This document shows positions 1-7,090 of a DNA stretch of 28,164 nucleotides, one piece after another. Below the pieces are notes generated by a model. The model did not search any database and was not told the DNA's origin. It saw only the letters and a list, made by a program, of their open reading frames with translations. Source of the stretch: Lachnobacterium bovis (GTDB lineage: Bacteria > Bacillota > Clostridia > Lachnospirales > Lachnospiraceae). Positions within the stretch are counted from its first letter, which is position 1. The number at the start of each line of letters is the position of its first letter. Position numbers and translations under genes: made by a program. The stretch spans positions 1-28,164 of the forward strand of contig NZ_FOGW01000026.1 of NCBI RefSeq assembly GCF_900111325.1, written 5' to 3'.

Positions 1-256
1 TTGAACGCATTTTCCCATCCTTACACATGATGTGTACAGCCTTGAAAGTATAGCCAAGAAAATCAAACTCTGTTACGTCTTCATCCTTTGTTCTGTCCTT
101 ATCTTTACAATACACAATTCTAGTTTTGGTCGGATGTAATTCAAGTTTACATTCTGCAAATCTTTTAGCCAGACACTCTTTTATGTAAAGAGCCGCTTCT
201 TTTGTTTTGCAGTGTACCACACCATCATCTGCATATCTTTCATATTTGATAATAAA
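1..256 (-). pseudogene. Group II intron reverse transcriptase/maturase, 5'-truncated fragment continuing beyond the window
   Basis: Read on the minus strand from about 250 to 1, the frame is open and encodes the core of a group II intron reverse transcriptase: the catalytic YADD box in RYADDGVVHCK, then a KLELHPTKTRIVYCKD segment, then the FDFLGYTFKA block that typically follows it in this family. These enzymes copy intron RNA into DNA and assist splicing. Upstream of the YADD box the frame meets a TAA stop at 269-271, and nothing resembling the N-terminal fingers domain or the intron RNA lies between here and the endoglucanase terminator. The 5' half of the gene is therefore missing, and this is a remnant or the broken end of an insertion. 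The C-terminal maturase and any endonuclease domain would lie left of the window and cannot be judged. Confidence 0.85.
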
Positions 257-292
257 ACGAAAAGATTTTTAAACTTAAAAATAAGCAAAAAC

Positions 293-332
293 AAAAACAG
301 CGAAAGCACGTTACTGTGTTTTCGCTGTTTTT
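293..332 (-). terminator. Intrinsic terminator downstream of the GH5 gene
   Basis: AAAAACAGCGAAA (293-305) pairs with TTTCGCTGTTTTT (320-332) around a 14-base loop. The arm is flanked by A/T runs on both sides, so it can end transcription in either direction. It lies about 60 bases after the GH5 stop codon and separates that gene from the reverse transcriptase remnant. Confidence 0.8.
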
Positions 333-374
333 ACTTAATATACATATTTTTTGATATACGCTGTTTCTTTTTTT

Positions 375-418
375 ATTTACCACTTATGGCTTTCTTATCT
401 ACCACTTATGGCTTTCTT
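375..418. repeat. 22-bp tandem duplication spanning the GH5 stop codon
   Basis: Two adjacent 22-bp units, 375-396 and 397-418, share the core ACCACTTATGGCTTTCTT and differ at one position. The right-hand copy encodes the last residues of the endoglucanase (KKAISGR). The left-hand copy is the same sequence repeated after the TAA stop. This looks like a recent slippage or unequal-recombination duplication. Confidence 0.9.
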
Positions 419-1912
419 AAACCATTTACCAGTTTCTGATAAATCATCATCTGACCAACCGCTCTTCTTTGAACAACTTGGTTTTATAAGCGCGGAACTC
501 TCATCTTTGTTGCTTAAGCTCCATGCTATAAAACTAATATCATTTTCATTTAAAAGCTTCAACCATTTATTCGCAGAATCATAATCAATTGCACCATTAC
601 CTGATGCATCAGTTATGCTACACTCACTTACAAATACCGGTACTCCTGAACTTATTGCCTTAGTTAACTTATTTCTAATATTATCATGATGTGTTCCTGC
701 GTAAAAATGTAATACATACATTACATTCTTATCTTCTAATTGATTTCCAATAACTTGATCAACATCCTGTGACCACGTGTTAGTACCAACAAGAATAACT
801 GCATTTTGATCATTTGCTCTGATTGTTTTTACAACATCACTTGCGTATGGTTTAATAACCGAATTCCAATCAGAGTTTTGGGGTTCATTACAAATCTCAT
901 ATAAAACATTCTCATTATCCTTATATTTTTTGGACATTTCATCAAAGAATTTTATAGCCTCACCTTTATTGGTGTTTGGATTTGAATCTGATAAAATATG
1001 CCAATCGATTATTACATACATACCGTTTTCTGTGGCATATTTAACACCATCTTCAACAAGTTTCTTTAGTTTTTCTTTATCTCCACCATTACAATATCCA
1101 CCGTACTCATTTGTATACATAGCAATTCTAAAAACATTAGCATTCCAATCTTCTTTTAATGTTTTTAATGCATCCGGATTAATATAATCTGGGTACCAAG
1201 CTATTCCGTGAGTACTTACTCCTTTTAGCTGTACTACTTTTCCTGTACTGTCTACAAGTTTAGTTCCTTGTACATGTAATCTTCCGGTAGGTACCGTTGC
1301 TTTACCTTGATTTGTAATTATCTGTTTTTTTTCAGTTTTATTTGCAGCTGATTTTTCTGTTTTATTATCAGAATCATCTTTTCCGCTCTCTTTATCGGAA
1401 TCATTTTTGTTCCCCAGTCCCCTTATAATCACGCTTTGTCCATCACTAAAGGTAACTTCTATAAAACTAACATCTACTTTTTCATCAGATAATGTACTAA
1501 AAATAATTCCAATATCTTGTTGAACCCCTTTACTAGAAACAACTTTGTTGTAATTAGTAGGTTTTAAACAATATTGGTCCAATTTTGCTTCAATATTCAC
1601 ATTCCAATTTTGCTCTAGTTTCAAATCTTTTTTCTTTAAATTAATCTCCCAATTGGCAATATCTATATTTTCATCATTATGTATTGAAAAATCATATTGA
1701 GTGAATTTCTTACCTTCACTTTCCCAATTGTTTTTTTCATTTACATCAACATAAACTTTCATTTTTGTTGCTTTTTTACTAGTAGCTTTTCTTTTACTGC
1801 GAACTTTTGAGTTTTTGTTCTTTTGTCCATTACAACCCACTAATACAAATCCCAAAACAAAAATCCCTAAAAAAACAAGTAACTTTGTTAATTTCTTTTT
1901 TTTGTTTTTCAT
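395..1912 (-). CDS. Lipoprotein endo-beta-1,4-glucanase, glycoside hydrolase family 5, with N-terminal cellulose-binding-like domain
   Basis: A 505-aa secreted enzyme expected to cut beta-1,4-glucan chains (cellulose or related glucans) at the cell surface. Residues 1-27 form a lysine-rich lipoprotein signal ending in a lipobox, VLVGC, with Cys27 as the lipidation site. Residues 52-165 resemble a family 2-like carbohydrate-binding beta-sandwich: conserved Trp63, Trp88 and the WN pair at 103-104 in the spacing of that family. Residues 166-206 are an Asp/Lys/Ser-rich linker. The GH5 barrel (207-505) is typical of the bacterial GH5_2 endoglucanases: LKGVSTHGIAWYP, FRIAMYT, IDWH at 302-305, acid/base Glu343 in YEICNEP and nucleophile Glu430 in VFVSEC. 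The ATG has a GGGGG-type ribosome binding site 7 bases upstream. It is a single gene with its own promoter and terminator. Endoglucanase activity is confident; the binding-domain family is less sure. Confidence 0.93.
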   Translation of the reverse strand: MKNKKKKLTKLLVFLGIFVLGFVLVGCNGQKNKNSKVRSKRKATSKKATKMKVYVDVNEKNNWESEGKKFTQYDFSIHNDENIDIANWEINLKKKDLKLEQNWNVNIEAKLDQYCLKPTNYNKVVSSKGVQQDIGIIFSTLSDEKVDVSFIEVTFSDGQSVIIRGLGNKNDSDKESGKDDSDNKTEKSAANKTEKKQIITNQGKATVPTGRLHVQGTKLVDSTGKVVQLKGVSTHGIAWYPDYINPDALKTLKEDWNANVFRIAMYTNEYGGYCNGGDKEKLKKLVEDGVKYATENGMYVIIDWHILSDSNPNTNKGEAIKFFDEMSKKYKDNENVLYEICNEPQNSDWNSVIKPYASDVVKTIRANDQNAVILVGTNTWSQDVDQVIGNQLEDKNVMYVLHFYAGTHHDNIRNKLTKAISSGVPVFVSECSITDASGNGAIDYDSANKWLKLLNENDISFIAWSLSNKDESSALIKPSCSKKSGWSDDDLSETGKWFKKAISGR

Positions 1913-1947
1913 AATTTTCCCCCTTTTTATACGTATCGTGTTTTTTG

Positions 1948-1977
1948 ATTATCTTATTACATGTGCTTTTACTTCAA
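1948..1977 (-). promoter_or_regulatory. Candidate sigma-A promoter for the GH5 gene
   Basis: On the minus strand, TTGAAG (1972-1977) and GATAAT (1948-1953) are separated by 18 bases. Transcription would start about 30 bases before the GH5 ATG. The fit is moderate and the region is very AT-rich, so this is a candidate only. Confidence 0.4.
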
Positions 1978-1991
1978 AAAATTTGTTCACT

Positions 1992-2013
1992 ACTATTATA
2001 ATACTATTATAAA
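1992..2013. repeat. 11-bp direct repeat ACTATTATAAW x2
   Basis: ACTATTATAAT (1992-2002) is followed directly by ACTATTATAAA (2003-2013) in the gap between the GH5 gene and the ABC-F gene. It may be chance in AT-rich DNA or part of a regulatory site upstream of the GH5 promoter. Confidence 0.6.
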
Positions 2014-2037
2014 TCATTTTCATTTATATAATTCTTT

Positions 2038-4011
2038 TTATCTTAAAGATTTTTGTTCTTCTATCTGCTGCGCTTTATCTTCTAAAAACTCCCAACGCTC
2101 CATGAAATATTCTAGTTGTTTTTCTTTTTCTTCTTTTTCTTTATTAAGTTCATTTAACTTAACAAAATCACTAGCACATTTAACCATTTCGCTATCTATT
2201 TCTTCTAGGCGCTCTTCCACTTTAGCAATATCTTCTTCTATGGTTTCGTACTCTTTTTGCTCATTATATGTAAATTTTATTTTCTTCTCATGTCCCCAAG
2301 TAGAACGAGAATCCTTCTTTTCCACATTTTGTGTATTTGAATCTCTTGAAAATGACACACTGTTTTCTCCTAATGAAGCAAACGCGTTTGATACATCATT
2401 TTCATCTAAAGCTGACCTTGAATCAACTTCTTTTTTACCCCATGGTGTACCTAATGGTCTTATCCTTTTATTTAAATAATCTGTATAGCCACCTTCATAT
2501 TGAACAAGTTCTCCAGCATCCTCAAACGCAAAAATTCTATTTACAATACGATCTAAGAAATATCTATCATGCGATACTGTTATAACGATTCCTTTGTAAT
2601 TATCAAGATAATCCTCAAATATAGCCAGAGTCTCTGTATCTAAATCATTTGTAGGCTCATCTAAAATCAACACGTTTGGTGCTTCCATTAAGACCCTAAG
2701 TAAATTCAAACGTCTTTTTTCTCCACCTGATAATTTTTCAATTGGACTATACTGCTGCTCTGCTGTAAATAAAAATCTTTCTAACATTTGCGATGCCGAT
2801 ACTAAGCCATCTTCAGTTCGAACGTACTCGGCTGTATCTTTTATATAGTCAATCACTCTATCTTTTGGATTCATATATGAAGTTTCTCGACTTACTCCAG
2901 TTGAAGAAATACCATAATTTTTATCTTCTGACATTATTATTTCTTGTGAATAATAACCTATTTTTACAGTCTGACCAACTTTTATTTCACCAGAGTCAGG
3001 TTTTAAAAAACCTGCAAGCATCTTCATTAAAGTAGTTTTTCCGCAACCATTTGTCCCTACAAAACCTACTCTGTCATTTTTCAAAAAAATGTAAGAAAAA
3101 TCATTAATTAAAGATACTCCATCATATGCCTTACATACATTTTCTATTTCTATTGTTGTTCTTCCCAGTCTAGTAGAAATTGAGCTAAGTTCTAGCTTAT
3201 CATCTTCAACTGGTGCTTTTGCATTTTTTAATTCTTCATATCTTTGAATATGTGCCTTTTGTTTAGTTGATCTTGCTCTAGCTCCACGCATCATCCACTG
3301 AATTTCATTTCTTAAGATAGACTGTCGCTTTCTTTCACTAGCCTTTAATGATTCCTCTCTCATAGTCTTCCTTTCAAGAAAACCAGAATAATTAGTGTCA
3401 TAGCTATAAATATTGCCCTTATCAACCTCTACGATTCGATTACAAACACTATCTAGGAAATATCGATCATGCGTAACCATTATTAGTGACTTTCTCCAAT
3501 TTCTCAAATATCCTTCTAACCATTCAATCATATCATAATCTAAATGGTTTGTGGGTTCGTCTAAAATTAAAACGTCGCAAGGCTTAATAAGCGTTGCAAC
3601 TAAGGCTAATCTTTTTCTTTGTCCACCTGATAATTCCTTGACAGGTTTATTATAATCCCCTATATCTAATTTAGTCATAAGTGCCTTAGCATCGCTTTCT
3701 AATGTCCACTTATTTTCTTCTGTAATATTTCCAGTTTTTGCCAAATTTAATACATTTTCTAATGCTGTTAGATTGTCATCAAAATTTGGATTTTGCGATA
3801 GGTAACTAATAATTATATGATTTGCTTTAGTTACACTTCCTTCATCTGGATTAACCTCTTGCGCAATTATCTTTAATAATGTTGACTTACCAGTACCGTT
3901 AATTCCTACAATACCAATTTTCTCGCCTTCTTGTACATAAAAGGAAGCTCCACTAAAGAGCTCCCTTCCTGTATATGATTTAGTAATATTTTCAATATTA
4001 ATTATGTTCAT
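2038..4011 (-). CDS. ABC-F family ATPase, Uup-like
   Basis: A 657-aa soluble protein with two ABC ATPase domains and no membrane segments, the ABC-F layout. Domain 1: Walker A GINGTGKST (36-44), signature LSGGQ (127-131), Walker B with Glu152 in LILDEPTNHLD, H-loop His181. A charged linker at about 210-265, including MRGARARSTKQKA, is the part that contacts P-site tRNA in characterised ABC-F proteins. Domain 2: Walker A GTNGCGKTT (319-327), LSGGE (427-431), Glu452, His481. Residues 580-655 form a Glu/Lys-rich coiled coil beginning YNEQKEYETIEED, the C-terminal domain characteristic of Uup. ABC-F proteins bind the ribosomal E site and relieve stalling or act in assembly. It starts 6 bases after the RelQ stop with no good ribosome binding site, which suggests translational coupling. 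The Uup-type tail argues for a housekeeping role rather than dedicated antibiotic resistance; that is inference. Confidence 0.93.
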   Translation of the reverse strand: MNIINIENITKSYTGRELFSGASFYVQEGEKIGIVGINGTGKSTLLKIIAQEVNPDEGSVTKANHIIISYLSQNPNFDDNLTALENVLNLAKTGNITEENKWTLESDAKALMTKLDIGDYNKPVKELSGGQRKRLALVATLIKPCDVLILDEPTNHLDYDMIEWLEGYLRNWRKSLIMVTHDRYFLDSVCNRIVEVDKGNIYSYDTNYSGFLERKTMREESLKASERKRQSILRNEIQWMMRGARARSTKQKAHIQRYEELKNAKAPVEDDKLELSSISTRLGRTTIEIENVCKAYDGVSLINDFSYIFLKNDRVGFVGTNGCGKTTLMKMLAGFLKPDSGEIKVGQTVKIGYYSQEIIMSEDKNYGISSTGVSRETSYMNPKDRVIDYIKDTAEYVRTEDGLVSASQMLERFLFTAEQQYSPIEKLSGGEKRRLNLLRVLMEAPNVLILDEPTNDLDTETLAIFEDYLDNYKGIVITVSHDRYFLDRIVNRIFAFEDAGELVQYEGGYTDYLNKRIRPLGTPWGKKEVDSRSALDENDVSNAFASLGENSVSFSRDSNTQNVEKKDSRSTWGHEKKIKFTYNEQKEYETIEEDIAKVEERLEEIDSEMVKCASDFVKLNELNKEKEEKEKQLEYFMERWEFLEDKAQQIEEQKSLR

Positions 4012-4017
4012 ATTAAT

Positions 4018-4800
4018 TTATGCGGTTCCCACTGATGCCTTAAAACTAGTATTATTTCTTGTCTTACTAGTTGCTTCTGACTTTTTTCCCGCTAACCTCA
4101 TTTCTTCTTTTTGTTGTTTATTATCTAAATTGTTATCTTGTATTCTCTTTTTTGCCTGTTCTTCTTGCTTTGCCTTTGCCTCTAAAATTGCATTATTCAA
4201 CTGCAACATCTTAGCATCTAGCATCGAAACAATTCCTGAACACTCTCTTAAGTCCCTACTTATGTACTCTGGAGCATTTCCCTCAAATTTATAATATATT
4301 TTATGCTCTAGACTTGCCCAAAAATCCATCGCCATTGTTCTTATTTGAATTTCAACTTTAGTATCTACGACTCGATCTGACAAGAAAATCGGTACCGTTA
4401 CAATCATGTGATAACTCTTATACCCACTTTCTTTTGGATGCTTGATATAATCCTTGATAGAAATAACCGTCAAATCATTTTGCTTTCCAATCATTTCTGC
4501 GAGTCTATAAATGTCCGATGTAAACGAACAGACCAACCTTATTCCCGCAATATCATTAACGTAATTTACCATATTATCAATTGTTACATCATAGCCGTAT
4601 CTCTTAAGTTTTTTTACAATACTCTCTGGCGTCTTGATTCGAGATTTAATATTCTCGATTGGATTATACTGATGTACATGTTGAAACTCGTCATTTAAAA
4701 TCTCTAACTTTGTTCCTACCTCTTTAAGTGCAGAATTGTACAAAAGAATCACCGTTTTCCAGCTATCTACGTCTTCTTTGAATGTGTATGGTGTTTCCAT
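4018..4800 (-). CDS. relQ: Small alarmone synthetase (RelQ/YjbM-type (p)ppGpp synthetase)
   Basis: A 260-aa single-domain GTP pyrophosphokinase that transfers pyrophosphate from ATP to GDP or GTP to make (p)ppGpp. The synthetase motifs are present in order: RIKTPESIVKKLKRYG (54-69, ATP-binding basic segment), NDIAGIRLVC (82-91, with the catalytic Asp83), HPKESGYKSYH (121-131) and VEIQIRTMAMDFWASLEHKI (149-168, with the conserved Glu150/Gln152 pair). There is no N-terminal HD hydrolase domain and no TGS or ACT domain, so it is a small synthetase rather than a long RelA/SpoT enzyme. After residue about 205 comes a highly charged, Gln/Lys/Glu-rich tail of roughly 55 residues, longer than in the 211-aa Bacillus RelQ. 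The ATG has GGAGGG 8 bases upstream. It is first in a two-gene unit with the ABC-F ATPase. Confidence 0.93.
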   Translation of the reverse strand: METPYTFKEDVDSWKTVILLYNSALKEVGTKLEILNDEFQHVHQYNPIENIKSRIKTPESIVKKLKRYGYDVTIDNMVNYVNDIAGIRLVCSFTSDIYRLAEMIGKQNDLTVISIKDYIKHPKESGYKSYHMIVTVPIFLSDRVVDTKVEIQIRTMAMDFWASLEHKIYYKFEGNAPEYISRDLRECSGIVSMLDAKMLQLNNAILEAKAKQEEQAKKRIQDNNLDNKQQKEEMRLAGKKSEATSKTRNNTSFKASVGTA

Positions 4801-4848
4801 TTATTCTACCCTCCATTGCCTTATAAATAACTCTATACTTCCTCTTAA

Positions 4849-4877
4849 ATTGTAACACATATAATGTGTTTTGTCGG
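4849..4877 (-). promoter_or_regulatory. Promoter of relQ-ABC-F with a dyad in the spacer
   Basis: Minus strand: CCGACA (4872-4877) and TACAAT (4849-4854) are 17 bases apart. The spacer is filled by a perfect inverted repeat, AACACAT and ATGTGTT around a 3-base centre (4854-4870). The position of the dyad between the two promoter boxes is typical of a repressor operator, though no regulator can be named. Confidence 0.6.
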
Positions 4878-4902
4878 CTAATTTTGTTCAATTTATGAAA
4901 AA

Positions 4903-5169
4903 TTAATAATCTTCTTCTAGGATTTCAACCTCCATAAAATCGAACTCTATTTCATCTACAAAATTATCTTTATTAAATCTTGTTTTTCCTCTTCTTTTAA
5001 ACTCTTCAATATTAGAATTCAACCATATGGGTTTGCTTAAATCAAATTTATAACAAATATCATCTATTGAATTAAAAATTTTGTGTGTTCTTGTCTCTTC
5101 CGAAAAATCTTCTATTGTCTCGGAGTCTATTATCCTTGCATTCTGTACAAATTTAAACCAAATTCTCAA
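4903..5169 (-). CDS. Conserved hypothetical 88-aa protein, TTG start
   Basis: A short, acidic, soluble protein of 88 residues with no signal peptide or membrane segment. The features visible are a beta-strand-like start MRIWFKFV, an R-x-HKIFNSIDDICYKFDL segment, then the block LSKPIWL (44-50) and a C-terminal Asp/Glu-rich stretch. From memory, proteins with the KPIWL pattern recur as short hypotheticals in Lachnospiraceae and other Clostridia; no function is known to me. The start codon is TTG at 5167-5169, directly after the TAA of the methyltransferase gene, with AAAGGAG 10 bases upstream inside that gene. This tight join makes co-transcription and coupled translation likely. The ordinary composition, the strong ribosome binding site and the tight packing support a real gene. 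Confidence 0.8.
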   Translation of the reverse strand: MRIWFKFVQNARIIDSETIEDFSEETRTHKIFNSIDDICYKFDLSKPIWLNSNIEEFKRRGKTRFNKDNFVDEIEFDFMEVEILEEDY

Positions 5170-5949
5170 TTATTTTTTTCTCCTTTGTCTATTAGCCTCA
5201 TACATTAATAATGTTGCAGATATAGCTGCATTTAATGACTCTACTTCCCCTTGCATTGGAATAATTATATAGTCATCTGCTAAATTGGCTATTTCATCAC
5301 TCAATCCATTTCCTTCATTTCCAATGAAAAAACCACACGCCTTTGTATAGTCTTTTTCGTCATATGCTTGCTTTCCTTTTAAATGTGCAGCAAATAAACT
5401 TACATTTTTTTCTTTTAATTCTTTTATTGTTTCTCGTAAATCATCTACTATTATGAAAGGCATTCTGTATATGCTACCCATAGTTGATCTTATTGTTTTG
5501 GTGTTAAAAATATCAACAGTTGTCTTATTCATTATAATTCCTGTTGTTCCTGCACCTTCACCACTTCTAACCATTGTTCCTAAATTTCCTGGATCTTGTA
5601 CACTTTCTAAGATTAGTAATTGAGTTTTATCTCCATCTAACATATCTTCTAATGTATATTTAGGTATTTTAATAAGTGCAATTATTCCTTGTGGAGTAAT
5701 AGTATCACAAACAGATTTAAACACACTATTGCTCAACACTTCGTATTGATAATTTTCATATAAACTTCTTTTTTCAATATCATTGTAGAAATCTTCGGAC
5801 ACATAAACTTGTTTTACCCAATCACTTGGTGCTTCTTTAAACATTTTTATTCCTTCAACAATAAATACATTTTCTTTTTTTCTTTCTTTTGATTTTTTAT
5901 ATAGCGCGATTAATTTTTTAACCTGTTGATTACTACTACTTGTTATCAT
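5170..5949 (-). CDS. SpoU/TrmH-family RNA 2'-O-methyltransferase
   Basis: A 259-aa SPOUT methyltransferase expected to transfer a methyl group from S-adenosylmethionine to a ribose 2'-OH in rRNA or tRNA. The N-terminal 100 residues are the substrate-binding domain (VFIVEGIKMFKEA). The knotted catalytic domain carries all three motifs: QDPGNLGTMVRSGEGAG (118-134, with Asn122 and Arg128), FIGNEGNGLSDE (208-219) and IPMQGEVESLNAAISA (230-245, with Asn240). The last bases of the gene provide the ribosome binding site of the following 88-aa gene. The ATG is preceded by GAGAGGAAG. It resembles the YsgA branch more than RlmB, but the exact target nucleotide cannot be told from the sequence. Confidence 0.92.
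   Translation of the reverse strand: MITSSSNQQVKKLIALYKKSKERKKENVFIVEGIKMFKEAPSDWVKQVYVSEDFYNDIEKRSLYENYQYEVLSNSVFKSVCDTITPQGIIALIKIPKYTLEDMLDGDKTQLLILESVQDPGNLGTMVRSGEGAGTTGIIMNKTTVDIFNTKTIRSTMGSIYRMPFIIVDDLRETIKELKEKNVSLFAAHLKGKQAYDEKDYTKACGFFIGNEGNGLSDEIANLADDYIIIPMQGEVESLNAAISATLLMYEANRQRRKK
5180..5186 (-). promoter_or_regulatory. Ribosome binding site that fixes the TTG start of the 88-aa gene
   Basis: AAAGGAG on the minus strand ends 10 bases before the TTG at 5169. It lies in the last codons of the methyltransferase gene. No ATG or GTG in the same frame gives a comparable match. Confidence 0.75.
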
Positions 5950-5985
5950 GAATAATCTTCCTCTCGTTTAAATCGTTTTTTACTC

Positions 5986-6024
5986 AAAAAAGTGGGTTGT
6001 CACTTGCTGACAGCCCACCATCTT
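5986..6024 (-). terminator. Intrinsic terminator after pfkA
   Basis: An 11-bp GC-containing stem, GTGGGCTGTCA (6008-6018) with TGACAACCCAC (5992-6002), closes a 5-base loop and is followed on the minus strand by TTTTTT. It is the strongest terminator in the window and ends the dnaE-pfkA unit. The plus-strand reading also ends in a T run, so it may be bidirectional. Confidence 0.92.
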
Positions 6025-6050
6025 TTTTAACTTTAATATAATATCCAGAA

Positions 6051-7022
6051 TTATACTAAGTCTTTTGAAATAGAATATAAGTACTCTGGAATTGTTTTTT
6101 CCATTGCAAGTGCTTCTTCGATATCATAATCAACGAATTCACCATTCTTGTAAGCAACTACTCTATTGCTCTTTCCTTCACAAAGAAGATCTACAGCATA
6201 AGCACCCATTGTTGAAGCGTATACACGATCTTTACATGTTGGACTACCACCACGTTGCATGTGTCCTAAGATAGTAGCTCTTGTTTCAACACCTGTAGCT
6301 TTTTCAATCTTCTCAGCTAATTCCTGAGAATGTCCAATACCTTCTGCATTGATGATAATATAGTGTTCTTTACCTTTTTTACGTCCTTCAATAATACGTT
6401 TGATGATAGCTTCTTCATCATGATCGTATTTTTCTGGAAGAAGGATTTCTTCAGATCCATTAGCGATACCACACCATAAAGCGATGTAACCAGCGCCACG
6501 TCCCATAACTTCGATTACAGAACATCTTTCGTGAGATGTTGAAGTATCACGAACTTTATCAATAGCTTCCATAGCTGTGTTAACAGCTGTATCGAAACCG
6601 ATTGTGTAATCTGTACAAGCAATATCTAAATCGATAGTACCTGGTACACCGATTGTATTGATTCCAAGTCTTGCTAATTTCTGAGCACCCTGAAATGATC
6701 CGTCACCACCGATAACAACGATTCCGTCGATACCGTGTTTTCTACAAATTTCAGCACCTCTAGCCTGAACATCTGCTTCTTTGAACTCTAAACATCTAGC
6801 TGTTTGTAAAATTGTACCACCACGAGAAATAGTATCTGAAACGCTTGTAGCATCCATATCGATAATTTCTTCTGCTAAAAGTCCAGCATATCCTTTTTTA
6901 ATTCCTTTAACTTTTTTTCCTTTTGCAAGTGCTTGACGAACTACTGCACGGATTGCAGCGTTCATTCCTGGAGCATCTCCACCACTTGTTAAAACGCCAA
7001 TTGTGTTAACTTCTTTAGCCAT
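6051..7022 (-). CDS. pfkA: ATP-dependent 6-phosphofructokinase
   Basis: A 323-aa glycolytic enzyme that phosphorylates fructose 6-phosphate to fructose 1,6-bisphosphate. Family motifs: VLTSGGDAPGMN (10-21), TILQTARC (70-77), IGGDGSFQGA (104-113), PGTIDLDIACTDYTIGFDTA (127-146) with the catalytic base Asp131, EVMGRGAGYIA (171-181), and LGHMQRGGSP (252-261). The Gly after Asp in GGDGS marks ATP use rather than pyrophosphate use. The length matches the bacterial homotetrameric enzyme. The usual TIDND reads TIDLD here (Leu132 in place of Asn). The start chosen is the ATG at 7022, with AGGAGG 7 bases upstream; the frame extends to a TTG further upstream but lacks a ribosome binding site there. It follows dnaE after 68 bases. 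Confidence 0.97.
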   Translation of the reverse strand: MAKEVNTIGVLTSGGDAPGMNAAIRAVVRQALAKGKKVKGIKKGYAGLLAEEIIDMDATSVSDTISRGGTILQTARCLEFKEADVQARGAEICRKHGIDGIVVIGGDGSFQGAQKLARLGINTIGVPGTIDLDIACTDYTIGFDTAVNTAMEAIDKVRDTSTSHERCSVIEVMGRGAGYIALWCGIANGSEEILLPEKYDHDEEAIIKRIIEGRKKGKEHYIIINAEGIGHSQELAEKIEKATGVETRATILGHMQRGGSPTCKDRVYASTMGAYAVDLLCEGKSNRVVAYKNGEFVDYDIEEALAMEKTIPEYLYSISKDLV

Positions 7023-7090
7023 TTTAAGTATCCTCCTACTATATAACAAATCTTTTTAATATACACTCAATCTATTATATTTTATACTGT

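Noticed and set aside
212..584. Two plus-strand open frames of 75-77 aa at the GH5 3' end
   Set aside because: They cross the terminator, the tandem repeat and the antisense of the GH5 gene, have no ribosome binding site, and are Phe/Leu-rich shadow translations.
1961..2479. 172-aa plus-strand frame antisense to the ABC-F gene
   Set aside because: It is a Ser/Phe-rich reverse-complement shadow of the Glu/Lys-rich coiled-coil tail, with no ribosome binding site.
2038..4011. Antibiotic-resistance ABC-F protein
   Set aside because: The C-terminal coiled coil is Uup-like and the gene sits with relQ in a core region; nothing supports dedicated drug resistance.
4018..5169. Toxin-antitoxin pair formed by the 88-aa protein and RelQ
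   Set aside because: They are separated by about 100 bases including a promoter, and RelQ has standard synthetase motifs typical of housekeeping small alarmone synthetases rather than a toxSAS context.
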